Origin: JBGRPZ01 sp041725955
Lineage (GTDB): Bacteria; Bacteroidota; Bacteroidia; Bacteroidales; JBGRPZ01
Direction of reading: 5' to 3'
Assembly (NCBI GenBank): GCA_041725955.1
Contig: JBGRQE010000025.1
Span: 1-43,729 of the forward strand
DNA: 43,729 nt
Below are positions 1 through 7,668 of the stretch, one piece after another (position 1 is the first letter of the stretch; each line of letters opens with the position of its first letter). The translations under genes were made by a program, and so were the position numbers. The notes beneath the pieces were generated by a model, which was not told where the DNA came from, searched no databases, and saw only the letters and a list, made by a program, of their open reading frames with translations.

Positions 1-58
1 ATCCGCTGTGATATGACGTCACAAAACAATCCCAGTTACCTTGTTTTAAATTAAAATC

Positions 59-221
59 TCCTAGGTTTTGGATAAATACCTCCTAGGTTTTGGATGAATA
101 CCTCCTAGGTTTTGGATAAATACCTCCTAGGTTTTGAATGAATACCTCCTAGGTTTTGAATGAATACCTCCTAGGTTTTGAATGAATACCTCCTAGGTTT
201 TGGATGAATACCTCCTAGGTT
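59..221. repeat. 22-bp tandem repeat array, seven full copies plus a partial eighth
   Basis: Seven head-to-tail units of exactly 22 bp start at 59, 81, 103, 125, 147, 169 and 191, and a partial unit begins at 213. Each unit is TCCTAGGTTTTG followed by RATRAATACC, so only two purine positions vary. Each contains the palindrome CCTAGG. The period is not a multiple of three, so the array is not a coding repeat, and there are no unique spacers, so it is not CRISPR. A 7-bp inverted repeat (23-29 and 41-47) lies just upstream. The function is unknown. Confidence 0.95.
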
Positions 222-460
222 ATAGTGCAATTGGTACCTTAAGGGCCTGTAATTCTTACTTGACCAGGTCAGAAAGAAGGGTACCTATACATAGAAAGAA
301 TAAAAGGGTACCACTGTAATTGCTACAGCTTTTGCTTAGACTTATAAAACTGGAATTTATATTGATGTAAATATTCGAAAGACAAAAGTAAAGAAGAACT
401 TATTCTGCAATATAATATAGCGTCTTTAGGTATGGGCTTATGTCTAATAAGATGCGATTT
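222..460. other. gene-free stretch after the repeat array
   Basis: No open frame, RNA gene or clear promoter is recognised. The only pattern is three GGTACC hexamers (233-238, 280-285, 307-312), two of them preceded by A-rich GGG runs. Confidence 0.6.
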
Positions 461-490
461 AAAAAAAAAGGACCACTTCCCAGCAGTCCT
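461..490 (-). terminator. second intrinsic terminator downstream of rpmH
   Basis: Read on the minus strand, an 8-bp stem (483-490 with 469-476, two G-U pairs, 6-nt loop) is followed by nine T. It is the distal member of a terminator pair behind rpmH. Confidence 0.8.
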
Positions 491-508
491 AATTTCTTTA
501 TATACGCG

Positions 509-536
509 AAAAAAGGTAATGAAATAATCATTACCT
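509..536 (-). terminator. first intrinsic terminator downstream of rpmH
   Basis: A perfect 8-bp stem AGGTAATG/CATTACCT with a 7-nt loop is followed on the minus strand by six T (509-514). It lies 53 nt past the rpmH stop. Confidence 0.8.
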
Positions 537-588
537 GAGCGTAATCCTTCACATTAAGTTCTTGAAGAAAAACTTTCAAGAGAAAAAA

Positions 589-735
589 TTAGCGTTCACT
601 AGAAACACTTAATTTCTTTCTTCCTCTAGCTCTTCTCGCTTTTAGAACCTTGCGACCATTAACACTTGACATTCTTGATCTGAATCCGTGTTTGTTCGCT
701 CTCTTTCTTCTTGATGGTTGAAAAGTCCTTTTCAT
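589..735 (-). CDS. rpmH: 50S ribosomal protein bL34
   Basis: Translating the minus strand from the ATG at 735 gives 48 residues beginning MKRTFQPSRRKRANKHGFRS and continuing RMSSVNGRKVLKARRARGRK to the stop. This is the standard bL34 sequence: a highly basic small protein of the large ribosomal subunit that binds 23S rRNA. The length is normal for Bacteroidota (about 50 residues). It stands alone, with its own promoter at 761-792 and two terminators downstream. The rnpA and yidC genes that often follow rpmH in other phyla are not here. Confidence 0.97.
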   Translation of the reverse strand: MKRTFQPSRRKRANKHGFRSRMSSVNGRKVLKARRARGRKKLSVSSER

Positions 736-760
736 TTTTTTACTTTTATTTTTGGGTTGG

Positions 761-792
761 CAAAATTAAGTATAATTTAGCTCAAACTCAAA
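761..792 (-). promoter_or_regulatory. Bacteroidota-type promoter of rpmH
   Basis: The minus strand carries TTTG (792-789), a 20-nt spacer, then TAATTTTG (768-761). This fits the Bacteroidota primary sigma consensus TTTG-N19-21-TAnnTTTG and lies 25 nt before the rpmH ATG. Confidence 0.8.
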
Positions 793-814
793 CCTTTTTT
801 ATAAAATATATACG

Positions 815-850
815 AAAAAAGTCCGTAGGCCAGTATATTACAGACCTACG
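815..850 (-). terminator. terminator of the rsmG-pepD unit
   Basis: On the minus strand, the stem CGTAGGTC/GGCCTACG (843-850 with 824-831, one G-U pair) is followed by GACTTTTTT, 14 nt after the pepD stop. Confidence 0.8.
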
Positions 851-863
851 AAGCTATATTTTT

Positions 864-2324
864 TTATTTCTTAGGAACATTTTTTAGTGCCTCAGCCAAG
901 AAATCAAAGAACATTTTTACTGTTGGATGATTTACTTTTTCATCAGGAGAGTGAGGAAAACGAATGGTTGGGCCAAACGAAATCATATCCCAATTTGGAT
1001 ATTTTGCACCTAAAATACCACACTCAAGTCCAGCATGCACAACTTTAATAGCTGCTTCTTTACCAAAGTTTTCTTGATAAATTTTTCTCATCAATGCCAA
1101 AACTTTACTTTCCGGATTTGGTTTCCATCCTGGATAAGCACCTTCATGTACAGCTTTTGCTCCTTGGTCGGTAAATGCTTTAGCAATATCAGCAGCAAGC
1201 TGATCTTTTCCAGCATCATCAGAACCACGTTGTAATGATCCAATAGAAATCAAACCATTTTCAGATTTAACAACAGCAAGATTTGAAGAAACTTCAACAA
1301 CACCTTCGAAATCATTACTCATTGATCTTACACCATTAGGGCAATTTGCGATACCAGCATAAAGAGCCTGAGCAGTTTTTTCATCAATAAGGGTAGCAGG
1401 TTTTTCTGCTTCATTATAAATTACTTTTACTTCAGGATCTGTTTCAGAAAATTCATCTTGAACAATCAAGATAAGTTCTTTCATCAAGGTAGCAAAGGTT
1501 TCCACATTTTCATTAGGAACCATAACAGTAGCGAAAGATTCTCTAGGAATAGCATTTCTTAAACTACCACCACAAATAGAAGCTAATCTTAAACCACACT
1601 TTTCGGAAGTTTGGCTAAGAACAGTATTCATTATTTTGTTGGCATTACCTCGGTTTAAGATAATATCCATTCCAGAGTGACCACCTTTTAAACCTGTAAC
1701 AGCAATTTTATAAGCAGCATAACCCTCAGGAGCAGCCTCTTCGGTATAACAATACTCAATTACAGTATCAACACCACCAGCACAACCTATATATAATTCA
1801 CCTTCATCTTCAGAATCAAGGTTCATTAAGATATCACCTTTAAGAACACTTGGCTTAAGACCTTCAGCACCAGTCATTCCAGTTTCTTCGTCAGAAGTAA
1901 GCAATACTTCGATAGGACCATGAGCCAACTCCTTGTCTGCAAGAACAGTCATTGCTGCTGCTGCACCAATACCATTATCAGCACCCAAAGTAGTACCTTT
2001 AGCTTTTACCCAGTCGCCATCGATATATGTTTGAATAGGATCTTTTTCAAAATCATGATCGGTATCAGAATTCTTTTGAGGAACCATATCTAGGTGAGCC
2101 TGAAGAATAACGCCCATACGGTCTTCCATACCAGGAGTGGCAGGTTTACGGATAATAATATTACCTACTTCGTCCTTAATGGTGTCAAGATTAAGATCTT
2201 CACCATATTTTTTCAAGAAAGCTTGAATTTCATCTTCATGCTTAGAAGGACGAGGTATTTGTGTAAGACTATAAAAATTTTCCCATAAAGCCTTTGGCTC
2301 TAGGTTTCTTATTTCATCACTCAT
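864..2324 (-). CDS. pepD: aminoacyl-histidine dipeptidase (Xaa-His dipeptidase, M20 family)
   Basis: This 486-residue cytosolic metallopeptidase of the M20/PepD family hydrolyses dipeptides such as Xaa-His. The di-zinc site is visible: H77 and D79 in ILQAHLDM, the bridging aspartate D116 in GADNGIG, the catalytic glutamate pair E146/E147 in TSDEETGM, and the C-terminal histidine in HAGLECGI. The length matches the family (about 485). There is no signal peptide. It follows rsmG by 39 nt on the same strand and is probably cotranscribed with it; a terminator follows at 815-850. Family membership is certain, but the physiological substrate range is inferred. Confidence 0.95.
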   Translation of the reverse strand: MSDEIRNLEPKALWENFYSLTQIPRPSKHEDEIQAFLKKYGEDLNLDTIKDEVGNIIIRKPATPGMEDRMGVILQAHLDMVPQKNSDTDHDFEKDPIQTYIDGDWVKAKGTTLGADNGIGAAAAMTVLADKELAHGPIEVLLTSDEETGMTGAEGLKPSVLKGDILMNLDSEDEGELYIGCAGGVDTVIEYCYTEEAAPEGYAAYKIAVTGLKGGHSGMDIILNRGNANKIMNTVLSQTSEKCGLRLASICGGSLRNAIPRESFATVMVPNENVETFATLMKELILIVQDEFSETDPEVKVIYNEAEKPATLIDEKTAQALYAGIANCPNGVRSMSNDFEGVVEVSSNLAVVKSENGLISIGSLQRGSDDAGKDQLAADIAKAFTDQGAKAVHEGAYPGWKPNPESKVLALMRKIYQENFGKEAAIKVVHAGLECGILGAKYPNWDMISFGPTIRFPHSPDEKVNHPTVKMFFDFLAEALKNVPKK

Positions 2325-2363
2325 TGTACTATATTTTTATATATTGAATATGTTCAGAAAAGA

Positions 2364-2987
2364 TCAGAACACATGAACTACTCTTTTTGTCTCAAAAAAT
2401 TCTTCTTCAAAGCAATCTTTCAAGTCATATATATGAATAACTTTCCCTTTGCTAAGTTCAGATAACTCTTCATCCAAATCACCACCTTTAAGGTAAAATA
2501 TACCATTAGGTCGATCATTAAATCCTTTTTTTATAAGCTTACCATGAGTCCAGGGCATAAATTTAGCTAAACGAGTAACTGCACGACTAACCACAAAATC
2601 AAACTGGCCTTTTACCTTTTCGGCACGAATTTGTTCTGCTTTTATATTTTTAAGCCCCAGTGCATTAATGATTTCATTAACCACCATTATTTTTTTACCA
2701 ATAGAATCTACACAATAAAAGGTACATTCAGGAAACAAAATTGCTAGAGGAATACCAGGAAAACCACCACCGGTTCCTATATCCAAGATTCTAGTCCTTT
2801 CTTTAAATTGACAAATAGCAGCAATTCCCAAAGAATGTAATACATGACGCTCATATAAATGATCGACATCTTTTCTTGATATCACATTCACCTTCTCATT
2901 CCATTCACCATAGAGTTTACCAAGCTGCTCAAACTGATTCTTTTGTTGAGGACTTAAATCTCCAAAATATTTCTCTATCAATTGCAT
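2364..2987 (-). CDS. rsmG: 16S rRNA (guanine527-N7)-methyltransferase
   Basis: RsmG (GidB) methylates N7 of G527 in 16S rRNA using S-adenosylmethionine. The Rossmann methyltransferase core shows in RILDIGTGGGFPGIPLAI (SAM-binding loop, about residue 65), followed by the acidic ribose-binding FYCVDSIGKK and the DFVVSRAV strand. From the ATG at 2987 the protein has 207 residues, normal for the family. An in-frame TTG two codons upstream (2993) is a weaker alternative. A TACCTTTG promoter element lies 20 nt upstream. It is the first gene of the rsmG-pepD pair. Confidence 0.95.
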   Translation of the reverse strand: MQLIEKYFGDLSPQQKNQFEQLGKLYGEWNEKVNVISRKDVDHLYERHVLHSLGIAAICQFKERTRILDIGTGGGFPGIPLAILFPECTFYCVDSIGKKIMVVNEIINALGLKNIKAEQIRAEKVKGQFDFVVSRAVTRLAKFMPWTHGKLIKKGFNDRPNGIFYLKGGDLDEELSELSKGKVIHIYDLKDCFEEEFFETKRVVHVF

Positions 2988-3007
2988 CTTCAAGTATTTA
3001 TTTCACG

Positions 3008-3015
3008 CAAAGGTA
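3008..3015 (-). promoter_or_regulatory. -7 element TACCTTTG upstream of rsmG
   Basis: It matches TAnnTTTG exactly on the minus strand and lies 20 nt before the rsmG ATG. No TTTG at the expected 19-21 nt further upstream is seen, so only the -7 half is supported. Confidence 0.5.
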
Positions 3016-3072
3016 AAAGAAATTTTTAACGCTTTGATTTTTTATGCAACACCCCATAAACAAAGGATTTTT

Positions 3073-3104
3073 AAAAAAACACTTAAAAATATAAGTGTTT
3101 TTTT
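3073..3104. terminator. perfect 12-bp hairpin between divergent genes
   Basis: AAAAAAACACTT and AAGTGTTTTTTT are separated by 8 nt. It looks like a bidirectional terminator, although it lies between the divergent starts of rsmG and the LysM gene, where no transcript is expected to end. It may insulate the two promoters. Confidence 0.5.
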
Positions 3105-3267
3105 AATTTCTTAAATATTTTAAACTTAAATATTATTTGAATTAAGTTTCAAGCAACAAACACATTTTTATAACTTTGGCAATATATATGTTCACTACCT
3201 TTTACGACTATTAAATGTATTGCTAAACTTTGAATGCAAATAAAAAGTTTATAGAATTTTGATTCAT

Positions 3268-3275
3268 TATATTTG
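3268..3275 (+). promoter_or_regulatory. -7 element TATATTTG of the LysM glucosaminidase gene
   Basis: An exact TAnnTTTG match ends 31 nt before the ATG at 3307. It decides the start: the longer in-frame reading from the TTG at 3259 would begin upstream of this promoter. Confidence 0.55.
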
Positions 3276-3306
3276 CAGTAATTCAAGAAAAATAATCAAA
3301 TCCATA

Positions 3307-4266
3307 ATGAAAACAAGATATTTTTTTGTCGCAATCTTATTCATATCTATTATTTCTTCCGCATTTTCACAAAGCAAAATGTCGCGCAAACAATATATTG
3401 AAAAATATAAAGACATTGCCATAAGGAAAATGAAAGATCACGGCATTCCAGCTTCTATTACACTTGCTCAGGGATGTTTTGAAAGTGGAAATGGAAATAG
3501 TAGACTTGCTCGTAAAGCAAATAACCATTTCGGTATTAAATGCCATAAAGGATGGAAAGGAAGAAAAATTTACCAAGATGATGATAGTAAAGGAGAATGT
3601 TTTAGAAAATACAAAAACGCATCCGAGTCATTTGAAGATCATTCTCTTTTTCTAACAAGCCGCAGTCGCTACTCATTCTTATTTAAATATAAATCTACGG
3701 ATTATAAGAAATGGGCACATGGTTTAAAAAAAGCAGGTTATGCAACCAACCCTAAATATGCTTACCGACTAATCAAAATTATTGAAGATAATAATCTACA
3801 TCAATATGATAATACCAATATTAAAATAAAAGAAGAAAAAGATGTAATTGAAGTTCCTATATATTATTTTTCTGCAAATGCAGGACTTTATCCTGATCCA
3901 TCACAGTTTAAACAATTAAAGAACCCTCATTCCAGCAGGAATATATACATGAATAATGGGACTAAATTTATAATCGCAGAAAAAAACGATACATTCCAAT
4001 CCATAGCCAATGAATTCAACATATATAGCTGGCAAATCTATCGCTATAACGAACTCTCAAAGAAAGATGAGTTAAAGGTAGGGCAAATGGTATATCTGGA
4101 AAAGAAAAAGAGAAAAGGAAAACCAAAAATTCACAAAGTGAATACTGGAGAAACTCTGTATAGCATATCACAGTTCTATGCAATTAGGCTAAGCAGGCTA
4201 TTAAAGATGAATGGAAAAACTAAGAGCAGTGGAATTCGAGAAAACGAAGTACTAAAATTAAGATAA
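3307..4266 (+). CDS. secreted glucosaminidase-domain protein with LysM repeats
   Basis: This 319-residue exported peptidoglycan hydrolase starts with a signal peptide (MKTRYFFVAILFISIISSAF, cleavage near FSQ). A mannosyl-glycoprotein endo-beta-N-acetylglucosaminidase (FlgJ-like) domain follows at about residues 25-165, with the motifs ASITLAQGCFESGNGNSRLA (catalytic glutamate), NNHFGIKCH and KWAHGLKKAGYAT. Two LysM modules that bind glycan strands follow (near KFIIAEKNDTFQSIANEF and KVNTGETLYSISQFYAI). It should cut glycan strands between GlcNAc and MurNAc in the periplasm. The ATG at 3307 is preferred over a TTG at 3259 because of the signal peptide and the promoter. No partner gene is adjacent. 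Confidence 0.9.
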   Translation: MKTRYFFVAILFISIISSAFSQSKMSRKQYIEKYKDIAIRKMKDHGIPASITLAQGCFESGNGNSRLARKANNHFGIKCHKGWKGRKIYQDDDSKGECFRKYKNASESFEDHSLFLTSRSRYSFLFKYKSTDYKKWAHGLKKAGYATNPKYAYRLIKIIEDNNLHQYDNTNIKIKEEKDVIEVPIYYFSANAGLYPDPSQFKQLKNPHSSRNIYMNNGTKFIIAEKNDTFQSIANEFNIYSWQIYRYNELSKKDELKVGQMVYLEKKKRKGKPKIHKVNTGETLYSISQFYAIRLSRLLKMNGKTKSSGIRENEVLKLR

Positions 4267-4307
4267 AAAAAAGGGTCCACCCGGCGTAGTTTAATTATGT
4301 ACCTCCC

Positions 4308-4339
4308 AAAAAACAAAAACCTAAAACCGAAGTTTTAGG
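4308..4339 (-). terminator. UUCG-tetraloop terminator on the minus strand, no gene assigned
   Basis: On the minus strand, CCTAAAAC-TTCG-GTTTTAGG forms a perfect 8-bp stem capped by a TTCG tetraloop, followed by TTTTTG then TTTTTT. It is a strong intrinsic terminator by structure. The only minus-strand gene upstream is tRNA-Asp, which already has its own terminator. Confidence 0.6.
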
Positions 4340-4436
4340 AACCCAAAACAACAATTAAACAGCAATGATGAACCCATGCTTTAAATTTCTTCAGTATGTT
4401 TAGACTGTAAATCAACAAAAGGAAGTTTCTCTGTGT

Positions 4437-4468
4437 AAAATGAAACCAGAACCATCTGGTTTCATTTT
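4437..4468. terminator. perfect 14-bp hairpin, probable bidirectional terminator
   Basis: AAAATGAAACCAGA and TCTGGTTTCATTTT are separated by ACCA. It lies 171 nt after the LysM gene stop and could end that transcript, and in the other direction any transcript from the 4470-4965 stretch. Confidence 0.6.
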
Positions 4469-4965
4469 AATATCTTGAATTATTGTAATAAATCAAAGAT
4501 TGTAATAGACAATTAAAGTAAATTAACCTATAATCAGATATTTAAGATCAAATAAATTCGTAAACTAACAAGAAAAAGCAAAATATAGGATAAAAAACAA
4601 AGGAAAGTTTTATTACCATAACTATACAGCTGAGTATCCTTTCCGAGACTATATAATATTTGGTAAGCCACAAGATTCCACCCGGAAAGCACTGGTACTC
4701 GACAGAATCAAGTGTATATGATGTAGAGAAGAGTTCAACTATGTTGAGACAGTTCAAAAAGAACGTAAATTAATTACAGTTTCAAAGACACAAACATTAA
4801 GTCAAATACTGTACCAAAATTTACTTTTTTACTATCTTTTTTACAGAAAGCCTCAAAAGGAGTTATATGACTGAATTACAGGGAGTTTATAAAAATATCT
4901 ATAAGAAAAGGAATCTGAAAACAAAACTAAAGATATCCACTTTTGGATAAATTTTAAAAAAAAGC
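4469..4965. other. gene-free stretch of about 500 bp
   Basis: No convincing gene is present. A 69-codon minus-strand frame (4548-4757) has only a TTG start and no recognisable domain. A short 27-codon plus-strand frame at 4867 has an AAAAGGAG sequence before its ATG but no other support. The minus-strand hairpins at 4308-4468 leave open an untranslated minus-strand RNA here. Confidence 0.5.
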
Positions 4966-4996
4966 AAAAAAAAAGCCTTCTCAAATGAGAAGGCTT
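4966..4996 (-). terminator. terminator of tRNA-Asp
   Basis: A perfect stem AAGCCTTCTC/GAGAAGGCTT with a 4-nt loop directly follows the encoded CCA end on the minus strand, with a run of at least eight T after it. Confidence 0.95.
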
Positions 4997-5073
4997 TGGC
5001 GGTCTGGACGGGACTCGAACCCGCGACCCCATGCGTGACAGGCATGTATTCTAACCAACTGAACTACCAGACC
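4997..5073 (-). tRNA. tRNA-Asp (anticodon GTC)
   Basis: A full cloverleaf on the minus strand: acceptor GGTCTGG/CCAGACC, anticodon stem CATGC/GCATG around the loop CTGTCAC (anticodon GTC), T arm GCGGG-TTCGAGT-CCCGT, discriminator G. The CCA end is encoded (4997-4999). Promoter and terminator are both recognisable, so it is a single-gene transcription unit. Confidence 0.98.
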
Positions 5074-5121
5074 GTTAATTTCTTTCAATGTTTGTAAGAG
5101 CGTTTCCCCTTAAAAGCGATG

Positions 5122-5153
5122 CAAAGATATACAGGTTTTTGTAACCTCCAAAA
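5122..5153 (-). promoter_or_regulatory. promoter of tRNA-Asp
   Basis: On the minus strand, TTTG (5152-5149), a 19-nt spacer and TATCTTTG (5129-5122) form a complete Bacteroidota promoter about 50 nt before the tRNA 5' end. Confidence 0.88.
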
Positions 5154-5784
5154 CTTTTCCAACTTTTTTTTCATCTTTTTTCCAAGCAACATAAACAACA
5201 GAGGGCAAAACGCGCAAAAACAAAGCTTGACTTCAGATACTTACAAATCTATTTAAAACCTTTCTTTATTCATGAAATTTTATGTTTTTTTCTAGAGTTA
5301 ACGGGATAATTAGCCATAATAAAGAAATTTAGCAATTATCCACATTATAGGTTACTCAAGCTATTTTTTCTCTCTTTAGGAATAAAGATAGCAATTCATA
5401 CTAAATCTTATCTAAAAAACATCCTTGATGCAAATAAACAACCTATTACAGGAGAGTATTACTATATTTTTATTTAAAAGAAACTGACAATGAAAACACA
5501 ATTCATATCTCCAATTATGGAGAAATACATTTATTAGACTTAATAAGATCCATTATCAAAAACAAACACAAACAAAGAAATAGCAACAAAACCAGAAATA
5601 AAAACATAGCATTCACTCTTTCTCCATTATCGGACAAACGCATTAAGTTTCAATAACTTAGCATAAAATACTTCTGAATCGTAGAGTTTTGAAATTAATA
5701 TCCGAATTCATAAGACTCTGTAGTTCAAAACACAAGCACTATTCAAAAAACAATTCTGTTTTTTTTGTAACATACCGCATGTAA
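5154..5784. other. gene-free stretch upstream of comEC, possible decayed reading frame
   Basis: No intact gene is seen. Plus-strand frames between about 5310 and 5656 read as two overlapping open segments joined only by a frame change (one ends ITGEYYYIFI at about 5480, the other contains IHISNYGEIHLLDLIRSI and ends RIKFQ). This could be a gene remnant or chance in AT-rich DNA. No product is recognised. Confidence 0.35.
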
Positions 5785-7668
5785 ATGGTAATTATTAGTA
5801 TGCAAAATCATTTACAAAATCCATTATTACCAATAGCACTATCTCTTTTCCTGGGAATATTATGCGGAGGCTACATAAACACCTCTTTCTTTTCAGTAAC
5901 TATACTTACATTTATTTCAATAAATATTCTAATTATCGCTCTTTGGAAATTACTTTTCCTAAAAACAGCAATTCTAAGAACAGAAATAGCTCTATTGCTT
6001 CATCTGTTTATTCTTTCTTTCACATTTTCCTATCTTTCATATCATCTTCCAAAAGAAAGATCTTGTAATGAAAATACTAGACCAAAAATATTTATAGCTA
6101 AAGTGAAAGATATTTTCAAAGAAAAAGAATCTAGTATTCAATATAGGGTACAATTATTTCAAAAAACTAAAACCAATACCCTCTCCTATCACAAAGAATC
6201 TGCTTTAATAATATTAAACAGCAAGGACTCTAACTCCATATTTCAAAGAGGAGATTATATATTATTGAGAGGTATAGAAATCAATGGGAAGAAACCAATC
6301 TTTAAAGGGGAGTTCAATTACTTTCAATATTTAAAATACAACAATATAGATAAACTTATAATTAGCTCTTCTGACAAGATACTCCAGATAAAGCATTTAA
6401 AATCGGAACAATTTTACACGTATTTGTTATCTATTAAAGCTAATATCCAGAATCATATTCACAGCTATTCAAATAAGTCAGGCGGTATGATCTCTGCCTT
6501 ACTTTTAGGAGACAAAACATCATTTAACAGCGAACAGTCAAAAAGGCTACAAAATATTGGAGCAACACATTTTTTCTGTGTTTCGGGCTTTCATGTAGGA
6601 ATCTTATATTTAGTTTTTCACTTATTATCTTCCCTTATTTTCAAAAACGAACAAAACAAAACTTATTTCTGCTTATTTCTGTCTCTACTGATTCTGCCTC
6701 TTTACAATATTTTATGCAACTTAAATGATTCAACAATAAGAGCCAGTTTGATGATATTTATTTACAGTATTTTCAGAATAAGAAAAACATACGCCAACAA
6801 ATGGCATGTTCTTTTTCTGACAGCAATAACCATGATTATTATAAATCCGAATTGCTGCTTTGATGTGGGATTTCAGTTAAGCTTTTCGGCATTATCAGGA
6901 ATATTTTTATTCTATTCCAGAATATACAACTACATAAAGTCAAGGAATAAAACAGTTAATTACTTTGGAAAAATAATTACAATATCAATAAGTGCACAAC
7001 TTGGCAGCATGCCTATTTCTTTATTATATTTCAACTACTTCCCTTTCTATTTTCTTCTATCAAATCTAATACTGTTGCCTCTGATTTCAATTTACTACTG
7101 GATGATTCTACTTCTACTACCTATCAGTTATATTTCTTCGTTTACAGCAATATGTTTTAGATTTCTAGATTTCACCAGTAGTTTAATTCAACAAACTGTA
7201 ATATGCATAAACAAACTCCCCTATTCACAATCAAAGCTACTGTCATTTGATTTTTTCGACTCTTTATTCTTTATAACAGTGCTTATACTATTATACTTAT
7301 ACATACAAAAAAAGCATCCCAAAATTCTGCTTGGAATACTTTCATGTATATTAATTTTCTTTAGCCTAAAAGCAACAAATCCGATTCCCATTCATGGGAA
7401 GGAAGAAGTAATTATTGACAAAAAACAGGCAATACTATTCTTCAACCGGGGAAAAGCATTTTTATGCAATCAGAAAAAGCATAAAAACATTAACAAACAG
7501 TTCAAGAATTGGAAAATCCATAATAATATCGACACAATTATAAATATACCAAGCAATCAAAAGCTCTTTTACTCAAGTAAAGACAGAATTATCAAGCTAG
7601 ATAATATTATTTACTTAGATGGGAAGATATTTTATCTTGACCATGAAATTAATTCAATAACTCAATAA
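5785..7668 (+). CDS. comEC: ComEC/Rec2-family DNA uptake channel protein
   Basis: This 627-residue polytopic inner-membrane protein of the ComEC/Rec2 family forms the channel that carries single-stranded DNA into the cytoplasm during natural transformation. The N-terminal 60 residues form transmembrane segments and are followed by a DUF4131-like soluble domain (about 80-200). The Competence domain follows, with its hallmark segments SALLLGDKTSF and ATHFFCVSGFHVGILYL, then about eight more membrane helices. The C-terminal 90 residues form a small soluble tail rather than a full metallo-beta-lactamase domain, as is common in Bacteroidota. A second ATG (5800) is an equally plausible start. The gene converges on lpxB with a 20-bp overlap. 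Confidence 0.92.
   Translation: MVIISMQNHLQNPLLPIALSLFLGILCGGYINTSFFSVTILTFISINILIIALWKLLFLKTAILRTEIALLLHLFILSFTFSYLSYHLPKERSCNENTRPKIFIAKVKDIFKEKESSIQYRVQLFQKTKTNTLSYHKESALIILNSKDSNSIFQRGDYILLRGIEINGKKPIFKGEFNYFQYLKYNNIDKLIISSSDKILQIKHLKSEQFYTYLLSIKANIQNHIHSYSNKSGGMISALLLGDKTSFNSEQSKRLQNIGATHFFCVSGFHVGILYLVFHLLSSLIFKNEQNKTYFCLFLSLLILPLYNILCNLNDSTIRASLMIFIYSIFRIRKTYANKWHVLFLTAITMIIINPNCCFDVGFQLSFSALSGIFLFYSRIYNYIKSRNKTVNYFGKIITISISAQLGSMPISLLYFNYFPFYFLLSNLILLPLISIYYWMILLLLPISYISSFTAICFRFLDFTSSLIQQTVICINKLPYSQSKLLSFDFFDSLFFITVLILLYLYIQKKHPKILLGILSCILIFFSLKATNPIPIHGKEEVIIDKKQAILFFNRGKAFLCNQKKHKNINKQFKNWKIHNNIDTIINIPSNQKLFYSSKDRIIKLDNIIYLDGKIFYLDHEINSITQ

Noticed and set aside
59..221. CRISPR array
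   Set aside because: The repeats are directly contiguous with no spacers, and no cas genes are present.
3171..3178. TAACTTTG as an additional promoter upstream of the LysM gene
   Set aside because: It matches the -7 consensus but has no -33 partner, and TATATTTG at 3268 is much closer to the start codon.
4548..4757. 69-codon minus-strand ORF
   Set aside because: It starts only with TTG, its composition is not protein-like beyond a hydrophobic tail, and no homology is recognised.
4855..4950. 27-codon ORF with AAAAGGAG ahead of an ATG at 4867
   Set aside because: Shine-Dalgarno use is rare in this lineage, the peptide is very short, and there is no terminator or conserved feature. It could be chance.
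5336..5344. Perfect DnaA-box nonamer TTATCCACA
   Set aside because: It is a single copy with no cluster around it. One chance match in a 43-kb AT-rich window is expected roughly one time in three, so it does not support an origin.
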